From Nematopogon swammerdamellus (Eukaryota > Arthropoda > Insecta > Lepidoptera > Adelidae), in contig OX336343.1 in assembly GCA_946902875.1 (NCBI GenBank), positions 5,011,754 to 5,075,753 on the forward strand: a stretch of 64,000 nucleotides of DNA, given 5' to 3'. The notes under the pieces are model-generated. The model searched no databases and was not told the origin of the DNA. It was given only the letters and a program-made list of their open reading frames with translations. Position numbers and translations under genes: made by a program. Below, in pieces: positions 33,229-43,900 of this stretch (position 1 is its first letter; every line of letters begins with the position of its first letter).

Positions 33229-33929
33229 ATGAAAATAATGACATGCAACCTTCGATATATTGTATTCTAAAGTACTTATAATAGTTTCACACCATTTACA
33301 CAAACAATTTTTTTTTTAATACCAGAAATAACCCGTTTGACATGCCTCTTTTTATTTTATTTTTGCGCGTTCAGATAAATTTATTAAAAAAAAACTAACC
33401 TATGCCAAGTTATAATTACTTCTAATTTGGAATAAATAAGGCTTTGTATTCATTGAAAAAAAGTTTCAAGTCATTATCTTAGAAAACAAAAAAGTTACAT
33501 CCATTCAAATGACAAAAAACGGGTTGCCGGCGGAATTACCCCACCGGCGAGTAGCCCCATCCTACCCTAGGATCTAATAAGCATAAGACATTTTTTTTTA
33601 TTAAATTCGTCCCTTTTCGGGACAGGCAAAACTAATTAAAGTATACAGCCTTTTCTGTTGTACTTCTAATGTCTGTTGTTTTCTTCTCGTATTTACGTCG
33701 CGACGACGCGACAAACAAACTTGTTCATCCGCCATCTTTTTTTTCTAAGCATTTGACAGTTTAATTATTTTTGTCTTTTCTCTTGGTTCTGTACATCCCT
33801 TGTCATTGTTTTTCATTGTTTTAAATTGCTAGTTAAGTAATAATGTTGTTGCTATACTATTATAGTAGCTATTCGGAATGTAAGAATTCAAGAGCAAAAA
33901 AAAATAAAACCAATAAAACCCATTCAGTT
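33229..33929. other. Right flank of the 30.65-kb element, then AT-rich intergenic
   Basis: 33229-33570 is the remaining interior and right end of the outer element. 33571-33929 is unassigned. Confidence 0.45.
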
Positions 33930-34253
33930 CTCTTACTAAGCCTACGCCGTCTGTCTGTCTGTCCGTCCGACGGCTGTATCTTTTGAATCGTAATAGGTAA
34001 ACGGTTGAAATTTTCACAGAATGTGTTTTATGGCGGATATATAAAACAATTATAAACATTTAAAAAAATTGTGGGGTCACCATACAAGTACCATCATATG
34101 CAAGAGTGTGCCATCTACCGAATTATCCAAACATTTTAACTACAAAAGTATGAACCGTACGTAACGTGTGATTGATGCGCACACTCGCTATACGTGCATA
34201 TGGCCACGGAACCCTCAGTGTGTAAACAAGGTTCTCACTTAACAGGTTTTTTA
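33930..34253. repeat. Repeat family C, diverged
   Basis: CTTACTAAGCCTACGCCGTC and the (TCTG)n tract, GAAATTTTCACAGAATGTG, and CACGGAACCCTCAGTGTG. The CACTTGGCCGG end has decayed to CACTTAACAGG. Confidence 0.75.
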
Positions 34254-34403
34254 GTACCTACTCACTCTAATTGCTTATTGTGATGACGCGAGACTATTGT
34301 CTTATTCACGGTTGTGATGTGATGTGTGTCATGTCATGCATGCATGTGTGACATAAAAAAAAAAGGATAATTCTCAGAAGATCCATTGGCCAGATCTATC
34401 ATT

Positions 34404-34540
34404 AAACTGTCTGCATTCCTAAGAAGGGATGTGAACTTTCGGTCGACAGTTTGTCGATAAATTGTATGACAATAACCTAAATTATCGACAAACTTTCGAT
34501 CGAAAGTTCACGTCCCTTCGTAGGAATATGCAGACAGTTT
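34404..34540. mobile_element. Foldback element, ~57-bp arms
   Basis: AAACTGTCTGCATTCCTAAG and GTCGACAGTTTGTCGATAA at the left pair with TTATCGACAAACTTTCGATC and GGAATATGCAGACAGTTT at the right, across about 20 bases. Confidence 0.85.
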
Positions 34541-34608
34541 CGTATATTTCCAACGCATCATAACTTCCTGGTGGGACTATACCTATATGGATGTTCGCTA
34601 CCTATTAA

Positions 34609-35023
34609 TGCGTGGCCGAGTGGTTTGGGCATCGGCTTCTCAAGCGAGAGGGAGGTCCCATGTTCGAATCCGGTCGGCGTGTACCAATGAGTTTTTTCTG
34701 ACGAAAAAATTTACGTGCATACTTACACCTGCTGCTTCACCGTTCGGAACCGGTGTAAAACTGTAGGTCCCTTCCTTCCCTTGCCCCTTACTAGGTGTTA
34801 GGCTCAAATTGTAGCCGTCTGGGTTGGTACCACCGTACTGGATGTAAGATGGCCGCATAGCAGCCCCGTCTGTGTTCTTCTCTAGTCCAGTATATAGCCA
34901 GCAATCCAGGGAAGACTTCGGTATGGCACCTACCTTCTCAGAGGTGATATTGGCTGGTCAGAGCATGTGCTCTGGCTAGGCCCCTCTGATTCAGCCACCC
35001 ATACCGGATTACATAAAAAAATA
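34609..35023 (+). mobile_element. tRNA-derived SINE family S, full length
   Basis: tRNA-like head GCGTGGCCGAGTGGTTTGGG (A box) and TGTTCGAATCC (B box, 34661-34671). Then GCTTCACCGTTCGGAACCGG, TAAAACTGTAGGTCCCTTCC, ACTGGATGTAAGATGGCCGC, CAGCAATCCAGGGAAGAC, and the tail GGATTACATAAAAAAA. The leader block CTGTAGGTCCCTTCC is shared with SINE A, so the two families are mosaics. The head resembles a serine/leucine-type tRNA. Confidence 0.88.
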
Positions 35024-35602
35024 GCCACTAATATTCTATGTTCGTTTAGGCTTTTACCGCTATTACACATTGTATAAATTTTTCGGTTATGCGGTATAGG
35101 TATAGCGACTCACTTTTATTAGTCAACGTGTCGTCCCTCGCTCCGGGGACATCGTCAGGACTCGCGGAACTGCGACGACCTGGAGGACACCCGACACGTC
35201 GTCCAGTCAGATGTCACTGCCGGTCGCCGCTGACGTAGATTGTAGCGATGCGAGGGTAGGTTCGGCCGATGCGGGTAGGTTCGACAGCTCTTGCTGGAAA
35301 AGGTCGGTGCACACGTAGCGCACTGTGTCTATGGCTGCCAGAGCTTGATGCTGGTTACCATCCGAGCCATGCTTCGACAGCAGAGGAGTCCACGACGAAG
35401 AGAGTACCATGCTGTCTTCCCTGTTGAAATTGGCATGTCTGGAAATTTCTCTCATCTGACTGGACGACGTGTCGGGTGTCCTCCAGGTCGTCGCAGTTCG
35501 GCGATGTCCCCGGAGCGAGGGACGCAACGTCGACTAATAAGAGTGAATCGTTATACCTATACTTACCGCATAACCGAAAAATTTATGCAACACTAATATT
35601 CT
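35024..35602. mobile_element. Long inverted-repeat element with interior ORF
   Basis: Left arm about 35065-35150 (TTTTTCGGTTATGCGGTATA, ATTAGTCAACGTGTCGTCCC, TCGCTCCGGGGACATCG) pairs with right arm about 35500-35590. An inner pair, GACGACCTGGAGGACACCCG (about 35173), also matches in reverse at about 35470. CACTAATATTCT occurs exactly at 35026-35037 and 35591-35602 and may be the target duplication. The left end has an extra TTCGTTTAGGCTTTTACCGC block not present at the right. That block recurs at 63920-63940. Confidence 0.75.
35207..35527 (-). other. Unrecognised ORF inside the inverted-repeat element
   Basis: 106 codons, Ser/Thr/Ala-rich (SLQSTSAATGSDI end; QALAAIDTVRYVCTDLFQQE in the middle). 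Its N-terminal quarter is the inverted arm itself. The middle looks coding-like, and could be a captured gene piece or transposase tail. No domain is recognised. Confidence 0.3.
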
Positions 35603-36290
35603 CTCTTCCGTTTTCACTCATATTCTCTCTTCCATTTGCATGTCTTCACATGCAAATATTATCATCACGATTATATTAAAATGATCGCATTAAAACTCAT
35701 CTCATGCTACGGATGCGCTAACGCTCCTCACTCGCGTGTTTCCTAATATAATACGATAAGGTAAGCCATGCGACATATCAGGCATGGTGAACTCAGCTTA
35801 TAAGCTGATTTGGTCAGTGACATGTTTTTTCTGGAGTGTTTTATGAGGAAGGCTAATCTAGTTCGGTGTTCTGTCGTACAGAATTTACTGGTATGTAGAC
35901 AAAGCTGAATTAATTAGAAGCAAATTAGAATATATTTTCCTCTTAAGGGCAGCTCATATGTGCTTTATTTTTCAAGGCATTAAGCATGTTTTGTAACGTT
36001 TATATCCTCAATAAATAAAATATAAAAAAGCAAGTGGTTGATATAAAAAAGGAAGTGCGGAACGTGAGTGGTAGAGACAAAACGCAAATCCTCGACGTGA
36101 GTAAGGAAGGACCTCTCGACTCGACCTGACGGAGAGATGTCGATGGGAAATATATCACCTAACAAGTAATGTATAGGAGAGAAAGCTGTATGGACACGTT
36201 AACAATGAAGAAGAATTTGAAAATAATAAAAATAAGGCACGTAATAACCGTTGGGGGTGCAACCCTCGAACTTGTGTTGGAATGAGCAAT
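35603..36290. other. Intergenic, nothing recognised
   Basis: Short AT-rich frames only. Confidence 0.35.
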
Positions 36291-36405
36291 TCTAGGCAAA
36301 TGTTTGAAATCCTTAATGCGAAAATATGTACAAGAACCTAGGTTGTCGTCATTGCTAACGAAATTAGCGAGCTGAAGTTGCAGTGGGCTGGGCTCATCTG
36401 TTGCT
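36291..36405 (+). pseudogene. RTE LINE reverse transcriptase scrap
   Basis: GAGCTGAAGTTGCAGTGGGCTGGGC translates as ELKLQWAGL, matching the KLKWQWAGHV block of the 29.9-kb fragment. It is frameshifted and heavily decayed. Confidence 0.5.
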
Positions 36406-36822
36406 TAACCAATCCGTGCAATATGAAAAACCATAGATATCTCCTTGTTCATTGAGATGCCCGAAAATTTTGGATTTTTCTTAACAAATTAGAATGTATA
36501 AAATTATCATTTCTTATCTACTACTAGCTCTCTCTAAAAAGTATCTTGTCTATATAATACAACTAATTATTATCTCGACCTTATATATCTATCATCCATC
36601 AATCTTGACGAAGAAAATAGGAACGCCGAAATGAACTGTCGCGATCAGAAGCGTATTTACGTAGTCTGAAACGCGCCATAAACGGCACTAGACAAACATT
36701 TTCCGCCCCCAACCACACGGTATGAATGAACACTTTACTAATTGGGCACTTTGACTGACAGAACCTCATCTCCACGTTTTGAGGTTCTCAGCATCTAATA
36801 ATCAGTACTTTACTTTTACAGT
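36406..36822. other. Intergenic, nothing recognised
   Basis: No repeat edge or gene seen. Confidence 0.35.
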
Positions 36823-37093
36823 GTATGTCGTAAAAGGCGACTAAGGGATATGACTCCCTTCTTATATTACTAGGTGGTAGGGTTTAAGCCGCCCGGGTTG
36901 TTACCACCGCACTGAATGAAAGGTCGGTCGAAGCGGCTATGTAAATAGTTTGTGTCTTCCATCCAGTAAAGTGTAGCCGGCACGACCGAAGGGAGGCACT
37001 GACGTGGCACCAAGTTCGCCCGGAGTTATGGGCTGACGTCACGGATTTTGTAGGTGATGTGGCCAACCGTGTCAGTTTCCATAAAAAAAAAAA
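36823..37093 (+). mobile_element. SINE type B, head partly truncated
   Basis: GTATGTCGTAAAAGGCGACT, AAGGGATATGACTCCCTTCT and ATATTACTAGGTGGTAGGGT, then the shared body (GCACTGACGTGGCACCAAGT) and the tail CAGTTTCCAT plus A11. No tRNA-like head. Confidence 0.88.
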
Positions 37094-37469
37094 TAAGTTG
37101 GCAAGCTGTAGGTACAGTAATCTATGTAATAACATATTAAAAATACGGTGGGCGTACTTAGTTCACATGGATTTTATTGCTCCTAATATCTCTCACCAGT
37201 CACCGCCACCGTGTAAATCTATTATCTGCGCTGGTAGCATTAGCTGGCCCCAATCTAAATAAGTCTCTGGTCTTACGGGGCGCAGACTCCACTCGGGAGA
37301 TGAAGACAGGATGAAGGATCGGCGAATAAGTGCTACTCATGTAGAGTATTAGGTTTAATAGCTAAACAAATAACCCCGTAGGATGGTAGAGCACCATGAC
37401 AAATTGAGCTGTGGCGTTGTGTTGAGGTTGCGGACCGCTTGCTTGTTAGTGGTAATTACATACATACAT
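37094..37469. other. Intergenic, nothing recognised
   Basis: Short frames only. Confidence 0.35.
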
Positions 37470-37775
37470 ACATATCACACACGATGAAACCCGACAATCG
37501 GGGTAAGCAGAGTAATCGGTGTTGTGCTGCAAGAACTCTGGTAAATTACCCACCGCCACGTTTCGCAAAGTATTCGAACAAGATTCAATCGATCAGGCAA
37601 AAAGTAAGGCACGAAGACCCACCTCCAGTATAACTCGGTGGAAGTACCGTGCCATGTGTGAGAGGTGGCGATCCTGTCGCCCTTTAGCACGGCATCTTGT
37701 CCTTATCCCTTAGTCGCCTTTTACGACATGCATGGGGAGAGATGCAGTGGGGCTATTCTTTTTAGGTGTGTGTAC
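37470..37775 (+). repeat. Dispersed repeat family J
   Basis: GATGAAACCCGACAATCGGG, GTGTTGTGCTGCAAGAACTC, TTTCGCAAAGTATTCGAACA and GTGAGAGGTGGCGATCCTGT. It ends TTAGTCGCCTTTTACGACAT and GAGATGCAGTGGGGCTATTC. Most complete at its 3' end. Confidence 0.75.
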
Positions 37776-37914
37776 CTAATTAATGTTCTAGTTTCTGGAT
37801 TTCCCACAGAACAACGATTGGGCCACACCGCCCGCGCCGGGCAAGACTGGTCTGGTTCAAAGCTCCTTGGTGTTTCCATACCCAGTACGGAAACCTATGT
37901 CTGCTATCTGTCTG

Positions 37915-38095
37915 TTCCTTTTTTTTATATAGTCCTGCATGGGTGGCTGAGTTAGAGGGGCCAAAGCACATGCTCCGACCATCGATATGCTCCGACCAGC
38001 CAATGTCACTACCGAGAAGGCAGGTGCCATACCGGAGACTTCTGGTGGATTGCTGGCTATACTGGACTAGAGGAGAACACAGACGAGGCTGATAT
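37915..38095 (-). mobile_element. SINE family S fragment
   Basis: Antisense: GCATGGGTGGCTGAGTTAGA, GGCAGGTGCCATACCGGAGA and GGATTGCTGGCTATACTGGA. Head absent. Confidence 0.7.
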
Positions 38096-38974
38096 GCGTC
38101 CGGCTTTTCCGTTAGTTGTGTCGTTCAATGTCTTCAATGTCGGATTTTATTAATTTTGTATTTGACATGTAGGCATATTTTTGACAATCTCTAGTTAGGT
38201 TCGTAAGTATCTACTATCTGCGATATTTTTAGATTTTAGTGTATTTCTTTTTATCGTTTAATTTTAGTATTTACCGTATTGGGCAAACACGTGCGAACGT
38301 AGTGACGGATGTATGAAAGCTGACAGCTCAGGTACTCTAAGTTGTTCGATTTAGAGTACCTGACTTGACACGCAGGGGAAAGCTGATGGCGCTTCTTGTT
38401 GTTTTATTAGTTCAATGGGTTCAACAGATACATCACTCGGACGGACAGACGGACAGACAGACAGAAGACGCAGGCTTAGTAACAGGCTTCCGTATGGATA
38501 CTGAACCCTAAAAAGGAAGACAAAGAAAATTATCCTCAATTTGAAATACATCTACACGCATATTGCACGCATAGGGTTTTTTGTCTTGTGTATGACATTA
38601 CTATCGATCACCTTACACAGGTAAACACAGGAAACCTGCTGTCTGTGAAACTAGTTTTTCTGTTATTTGTAACTGCCTACGAGTAATTCGAATATGACAT
38701 TTTCATCTCGCATTTCATGCAATGTTGAATCGTTTTATATGATTCCTGTATGCACACCTGTATGCGTGCTGACTGCTGCTCAATGCAACCAAGAAGCAGT
38801 CAATTTCACATATAAGCCAGTAATTGTGGTCAAGTTACAGGTAAATAGTTGTCAGACAATGTGGTCATAAAAATAACAGCAACTTTTGACTGGAAGTTTC
38901 CTAAAGTATCCATTACTGGCAACACAGCCGCGCCGAGAGCGAGATGGAACGAACGACCACGTTCGCGGTGGGCC
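38096..38974. other. Intergenic; repeat C end at about 38420-38515
   Basis: CGGACGGACAGACGGACAGA, then AGGCTTAGTAACAGGCTTCC and GAACCCTAAAAAGG, is a repeat C right end. No gene. Confidence 0.45.
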
Positions 38975-39190
38975 TCCTGAAAGACTTCCTGGCTCCTTCC
39001 TGGCTCCTTTAGCTCCTTTCGGCAGACTTCGGCTCGAAGAAAAGTGTGGTATGAGTGATGTTTTGGTGGCAAAAATTTACCCTATCCTAATGTTGAGGCG
39101 GTGCATGTCGTTTTTGTTACGTTTCGTTTCTAGCCGAGTCTTTACGAAAGGAGCCAAAGAAGCCAGGAAGGAGCCGAAATGTCTTCCAAG
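38975..39190. mobile_element. Foldback with GGAGCCAGGAAG arms (family K)
   Basis: CTTCCTGGCTCCTTCCTGGC, TCCTTTAGCTCCTTTCG and GACTTCGGCTCGAAG at 38978-39043 pair with CTAGCCGAGTCTTTACGAAA, GGAGCCAAAGAAGCCAGGAA and GGAGCCGAA at 39131-39179. Related sequence lies at 56985-57320. Confidence 0.65.
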
Positions 39191-39291
39191 TGTCGAACGA
39201 ATTTTTCCCTCCACCAGTGCTGCCAGTATTGACGTTTAATTATGCTAAATTTAGCGTATATTGCAGCGGCTTAGCACAAAAAAAATAGTAT

Positions 39292-39987
39292 AGCCTGACC
39301 AGGAATATATTATGAGGGGCCGCCATATTGCGGAATTTCGTTGGAACTAATTTCTTACACTGGCCACAATTATGTTTGATGATTGATAATCTGTTGTCAA
39401 TGTCAAAATTGCTTCTGAATTCACATTTAGCTAAAACGTTATGTCATTGTAGTGAGATTGTCATGAATTGGCCGCCGTAACGTACAATTAGGTAATTATT
39501 TTTTGTTCTATCTAGGTGTATCGCAAGCATCTATTTACCGAATAGCAAACAAAAGAGGGTGTTAATATTATTCGTTCTGAACAAAAAACATTTTTTAACT
39601 TTACAGAAATACGAAACGTTCGAATAAAAATAGCTTAGGTTAAGTTTTTCTGAACTAGAATTTTTATCAAAAAGTTTAGTGTTTCAGCAAAGTCGATTAA
39701 TAATTTTTTTAATAATTTGTACACTTTGCTTCAGGACATATCTGCAGATACATGGAAAAAATGTTGTGAACATGTAAATGTCAAGGCTAGCTCTTTTTAC
39801 ATTGACATCATAATATATATAAAAGATGCATTAAATTAAAATACATTTTGTATTTCAGTGCAAAAGTACATTTTGAATAAAAACATCGGCCAATTCAATA
39901 TGTGCGTACTATACTGAATGTTGCTATATAAATCTAAAAAGTGGCTCCATCTTGACAGCTCTCATATATTCCTGGTCAGGCACATCG
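39292..39987. mobile_element. DNA element with GCCTGACCAGGAATATAT termini
   Basis: The left terminus GCCTGACCAGGAATATAT and right terminus ATATATTCCTGGTCAGGC are exact inverted 18-mers, with TGAG/CTCA continuing the pairing. The interior is AT-rich and non-coding, so it is non-autonomous. Superfamily not identified. Confidence 0.75.
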
Positions 39988-40106
39988 AAATAAATTTTAA
40001 CAGCTTTAAATAGAAATCTTAGCACATTAATCAAAGCAGCCTAGACTGCCCAAATAATGTTGCTGCACCAGTGAAGCTTAGGTTTGTTCTTCCAATTGTC
40101 CATTCA

Positions 40107-40255
40107 TATAATGCGCGGGGCGGATCTCGGCGTGTCGCCGCCGCAGCGATTCGTCAGTGTTCTCCCTCGCACCCGCACCGTACTTGTATAGTGTATTCGC
40201 GTGGCGGGTCGCCCGCTGCGGCGACGACACGCCGAGATCCGTCCCGCGCACTATA
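40107..40255. mobile_element. GC-rich foldback MITE (family G1), copy 2
   Basis: Reverse-orientation partner of 14519-14667: TATAATGCGCGGGGCGGATC at the left, ACGCCGAGATCCGTCCCGCG and CACTATA at the right, centre CTCGCACCCGCACCGTACTT. High identity between the two copies suggests recent activity. About 560 bases upstream of the SHMT start. Confidence 0.85.
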
Positions 40256-40814
40256 CCTGAGTAACAAAAAAATGTTTCTCATTATCATTCAGTGAATGAC
40301 AGTTCCACGGTCTTCTACAATTTTTCCTTTAAGCGTAAATTCGCTTGTACGACTTTAGAATTATTTAGTACTTGAAATGAAATGAAAATATTCTTACTTT
40401 ATGGTTCAACGGGTATAAGGTGTATAAGGGTCACAAAAGGCGAAATATATTGTTCATATATACATATAACCAATTATGCATCCTTACACATACATAATTA
40501 TATAATAAATATAAATAAAATATTGTACTAACACCTTTATAGCACTTTTGCCATTGCGTTTTAGCACCTTGTGGAAAAAAATGTTGGCAACATTACTCAG
40601 CTGCGCCCACCGCGCTGCTGTCTTCGTTCCATGCATCGTTCCAATAGTTCCAATTTCCATCGATCACACTCGTCTCGTGTCGTGTCGTGGAGGGAGGCGG
40701 TGCGGTGGTTTGGTTTTAAAATGTGTTATCTATTTACGTACCTAATGTCAAATTAGTGAATTGAAGTCACAACCATTCTGCGTGCCGAACTTAGAAACCA
40801 ATCACTTCGCAAAC
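40256..40814 (+). promoter_or_regulatory. Presumed SHMT 5' flank
   Basis: This holds the upstream region and 5' UTR of SHMT. I see no TATA box close to the start codon. A GAAATGAAATGAAAAT repeat scrap lies at 40375. Bases 40600-40720 are more GC-rich, and the transcription start is most likely there or just below. That placement is inference only. Confidence 0.35.
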
Positions 40815-40931
40815 ATGATGAGCAAGGTTTTGTTGAGAGTTTTATGTAAATCGTCGGGAGTTTTAACGACTTCAGAAGCATTTATTGCAAGAAATTGCCA
40901 GTATTATGCACAAGCCACTATAATTTCTGTG
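40815..40931 (+). CDS. Shmt: SHMT exon 1 (mitochondrial leader)
   Basis: 39 codons beginning [17 protein letters not shown]. They are rich in Leu, Ser, Arg and Lys with only one acidic residue (Glu21), typical of a matrix-targeting presequence. The first of two adjacent ATGs (40815, 40818) is taken; an upstream in-frame stop precedes it. Donor G|GTAAGT is strong and phase 0. The joined frame, not this exon alone, supports the call. Confidence 0.85.
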
Positions 40932-43900
40932 GTAAGTTTTAGTAAATAAATATCCTTGGTTCGAGTTAGCTAAGATTGACTTGGCAGTTTGAATTTGAAA
41001 TTTACCGCCTTTTTTTCATGTCGTCGTCGGCAGTTATTGGTAATCAAGCTGTCAAACTATAAGTGAGGTTAAAAAAACTTTTTATATCAAAGAAACTTTT
41101 TTCCTTTTTTTGTTTTTTAGAACGTAAAGGCTAAAAAGGGTAGTTTTTCATTCAGCAGGCAAGCCACGTGCTATTGAGTAGGTCCATATCATTTAATTTT
41201 TTAGTAAGTAGGTACAACTTTATATATTTTACACCCACCACCAGTAACTTTCGGCAACACACATGACATGAGACACTCGTCAGCAAGAATAGCAAGCGAG
41301 TCTGATACAGTGACCCCTGTTATTTCTGTAGCCCCTTATCTATAGAGGTCAACAATCCTTGAGGTCAACTGGTTGTTATGTTAAATTATGACGTAAATAA
41401 AGTTATTGTGCTCTGAATATAATCTAATTGACCCATCCATCGCTATCGTGCGTGCTTTCGTTCAGTCTGACTCGTCGTGCGCTGCGGCTCTGTTGATATT
41501 GGAAATTTACTGCAACATAAAAAGGTAGGCTCCCAAGAAAACACAAATCTTTTCTGATTCTTAGATTGTAATCATTGTATGTCCAAACAGGTTTTTGTTA
41601 CCATAAAATCATTTCGTAAGTCGGTTGGTTGTCAAAAATCATTCCAAACTTTGCAAAAATATCTAAATTTAGATTCCGTTTGGACCCTCCGTAGACCACA
41701 GAAGATTTCGAACAGATTTTCCGCACTGGGTCTATGAACTGAGCACAATGATTATTTTTCCCTAAATTCTTCCCAACATATTTTTTGTCAACTTGTGGAT
41801 TGGCTTTAGTTTACATAAGGATGTTCAATTTTTATACAAACATTTTTACAATATTTTTATGACTAACCATACTTAAATGCACTTGTGTCAAGGGAATATT
41901 TTGGGTGAGTATTAGATTAGCGGGGGTTAGATCGAATATTGCTGGTATGCTTATTGTGTAGGCCTAGATAAAAGATGAGTTATAGTGAAAGAATTGTTTG
42001 CCGGAAATGCGTAGTTTCGGAGAAAAAAAATTTTGAAAAAAATATTTTTCATACAAAATTAATTTTTGATTTTGATTTTTTTTTTTAATGCACCAAAACA
42101 TTTATTTTGAATAGGAATTTATGCAAAAACGACATGCGCCGCCTCAACATTAGGTTAGGGTTAATTTATAGAACATGCGTCGCTCCGCTATAGAGCATGT
42201 CGACGCATCTTCAATAAATTAACCCTGGTTATTTTTTTTTTAAACCACCAAACCTTTCACCCATATTACTTTCCTTGTTTTTACATACATTTATATTCAA
42301 AACCAATGTTTTGGGGCTTTAAAAAAAAAAAAAAATTATTTTGTATGAAAAATTTATTTCGTATGGGAAAAAATTTTTTTCTCCGAAACTACGCATTTCC
42401 GGCAAATAATTCTTTTACTATAATTCATCTTTTATCTAGGCCTACACAATAAGCATACCAGCAATATTCGATCTAACCCCCGCTAATCTAATTCCCCCCC
42501 CCCCCCCCCCCCCCCCCCAATATTTTTAATGTGGGGTTCTTTCTTTGTGACGAAACAAATAAATATATGTATGTGAATATTATAGTCATAACCGTGACCA
42601 AAGAGTGGGTTAGGTGCCTCGCAAACAGATTTTGAATATGTGTCTGTACAAAATAGATAGCAAATGAGTGTTCTTCTGAATCTGGTCAGTTTATAAAATG
42701 CTAATTAATTAATCTAAGGACCAAATAAACCTTCTCGCAAGCGAAGCAAGTATTATTATCTAATTTCAGTTATACATTTCAATATAAAGCAATTATGGGG
42801 TTTTCAAAATTGTTGGGTTATTCTGTCAGGCCGATATCATAGAATGTCCCTGGGCATCGTTAGACACCTGGTCATAGGTGTAAAGAAGCCACATTGTGGC
42901 GCTTTCCATAAAGAAAAATTCATGATAATTTTTCAATGAGAACTTTTAAGACTTAGGATTTTCGTTTAGGTTTTCTAAACTATAAGAGAGGCCCTATATT
43001 TTCCAAATTTCAGACTTAGTAGATTCAGGAGGGGTAAGCTTGGTTTTCTTATATTTTTTTAAATATCTAACTAAAAATAACAACTAAAAAAAAATATATG
43101 TCTTATAATAATGAGTCCTTTCATTTGACAAGTCACATGATGCATGATGTTGAAATTTTTTTTTTAACTTTTTAATTTGACCCCCAAAATTAAGTGATAT
43201 GGACAGACAGACAGACACGAGAGTGATCCTATAAGCGTTCCCTTTTTTTTTCCCCTGTTGAGGTAAGAACCCTAATAAAAAAATATATAATTCATTTTTT
43301 TATGGAAACTGACACGGATGGCTACTTCACCTACAACATCCATGATGTCAGCCCATAACACCTTGGTGAACTGGGTGCCACGTCAGTGCTGCCCTTCATC
43401 TGTTGCATTCTCTTCCAGCCTGTACATTGCACCGGCCGCAACCTCCACACATCCGCCACAATGAGCAGCCAGCTACTGAACAGCAACCTGTGGGAGAGCG
43501 ATCCTGAGCTGTTCGACATCATCCGCAGCGAGAAGCAGCGGCAGACCGCCGGCCTTGAGATGATCGCATCGGAGAACTTCACCTCTCTGCCGGTGCTGCA
43601 GTGCCTCAGCTCCTGTCTCCACAATAAGTACTCGGAGGGCATGCCGCATCAGAGGTGCGATCTTTTTTATTTTAATTTTTTTTATGGAAACTGACACGGT
43701 TGGCTACATCACCTACAACATCCGTGATGTCAGCCCATAACACCGGATGAACTTGGTGCTGCGTCAGTGCTTCCCTTCGGTCGTGCCGGCTACACTGAAC
43801 TGGACGGAAAACACAAACTATTTACATAGCCATTTCGACCGACCTTTCATTCAGTTCAGTGGTACCAACCCGGGCGGGTTAAACCCTACCACCTAGTAAT

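Larger units (their letters stand above)
30651..33570. mobile_element. Outer DNA element with inverted GGGTAGGRTGGGGC termini
   Basis: The left end TAGGGTAGGGTGGGGCTA (30651) and right end TAGCCCCATCCTACCCTA (to 33569) are inverted copies with one mismatch. Inside each end a second inverted block occurs (GGGGTAATTCCGCC at about 30872 and GGCGGAATTACCCC at about 33529). Nearly all of the interior is later insertion (31032-33228). The family is not recognised. Confidence 0.7.

Noticed and set aside
34609..34682. tRNA gene (Ser/Leu-like)
   Set aside because: A and B boxes are present, but it continues into a SINE body with a poly-A tail and does not close an acceptor stem; it is a SINE head.
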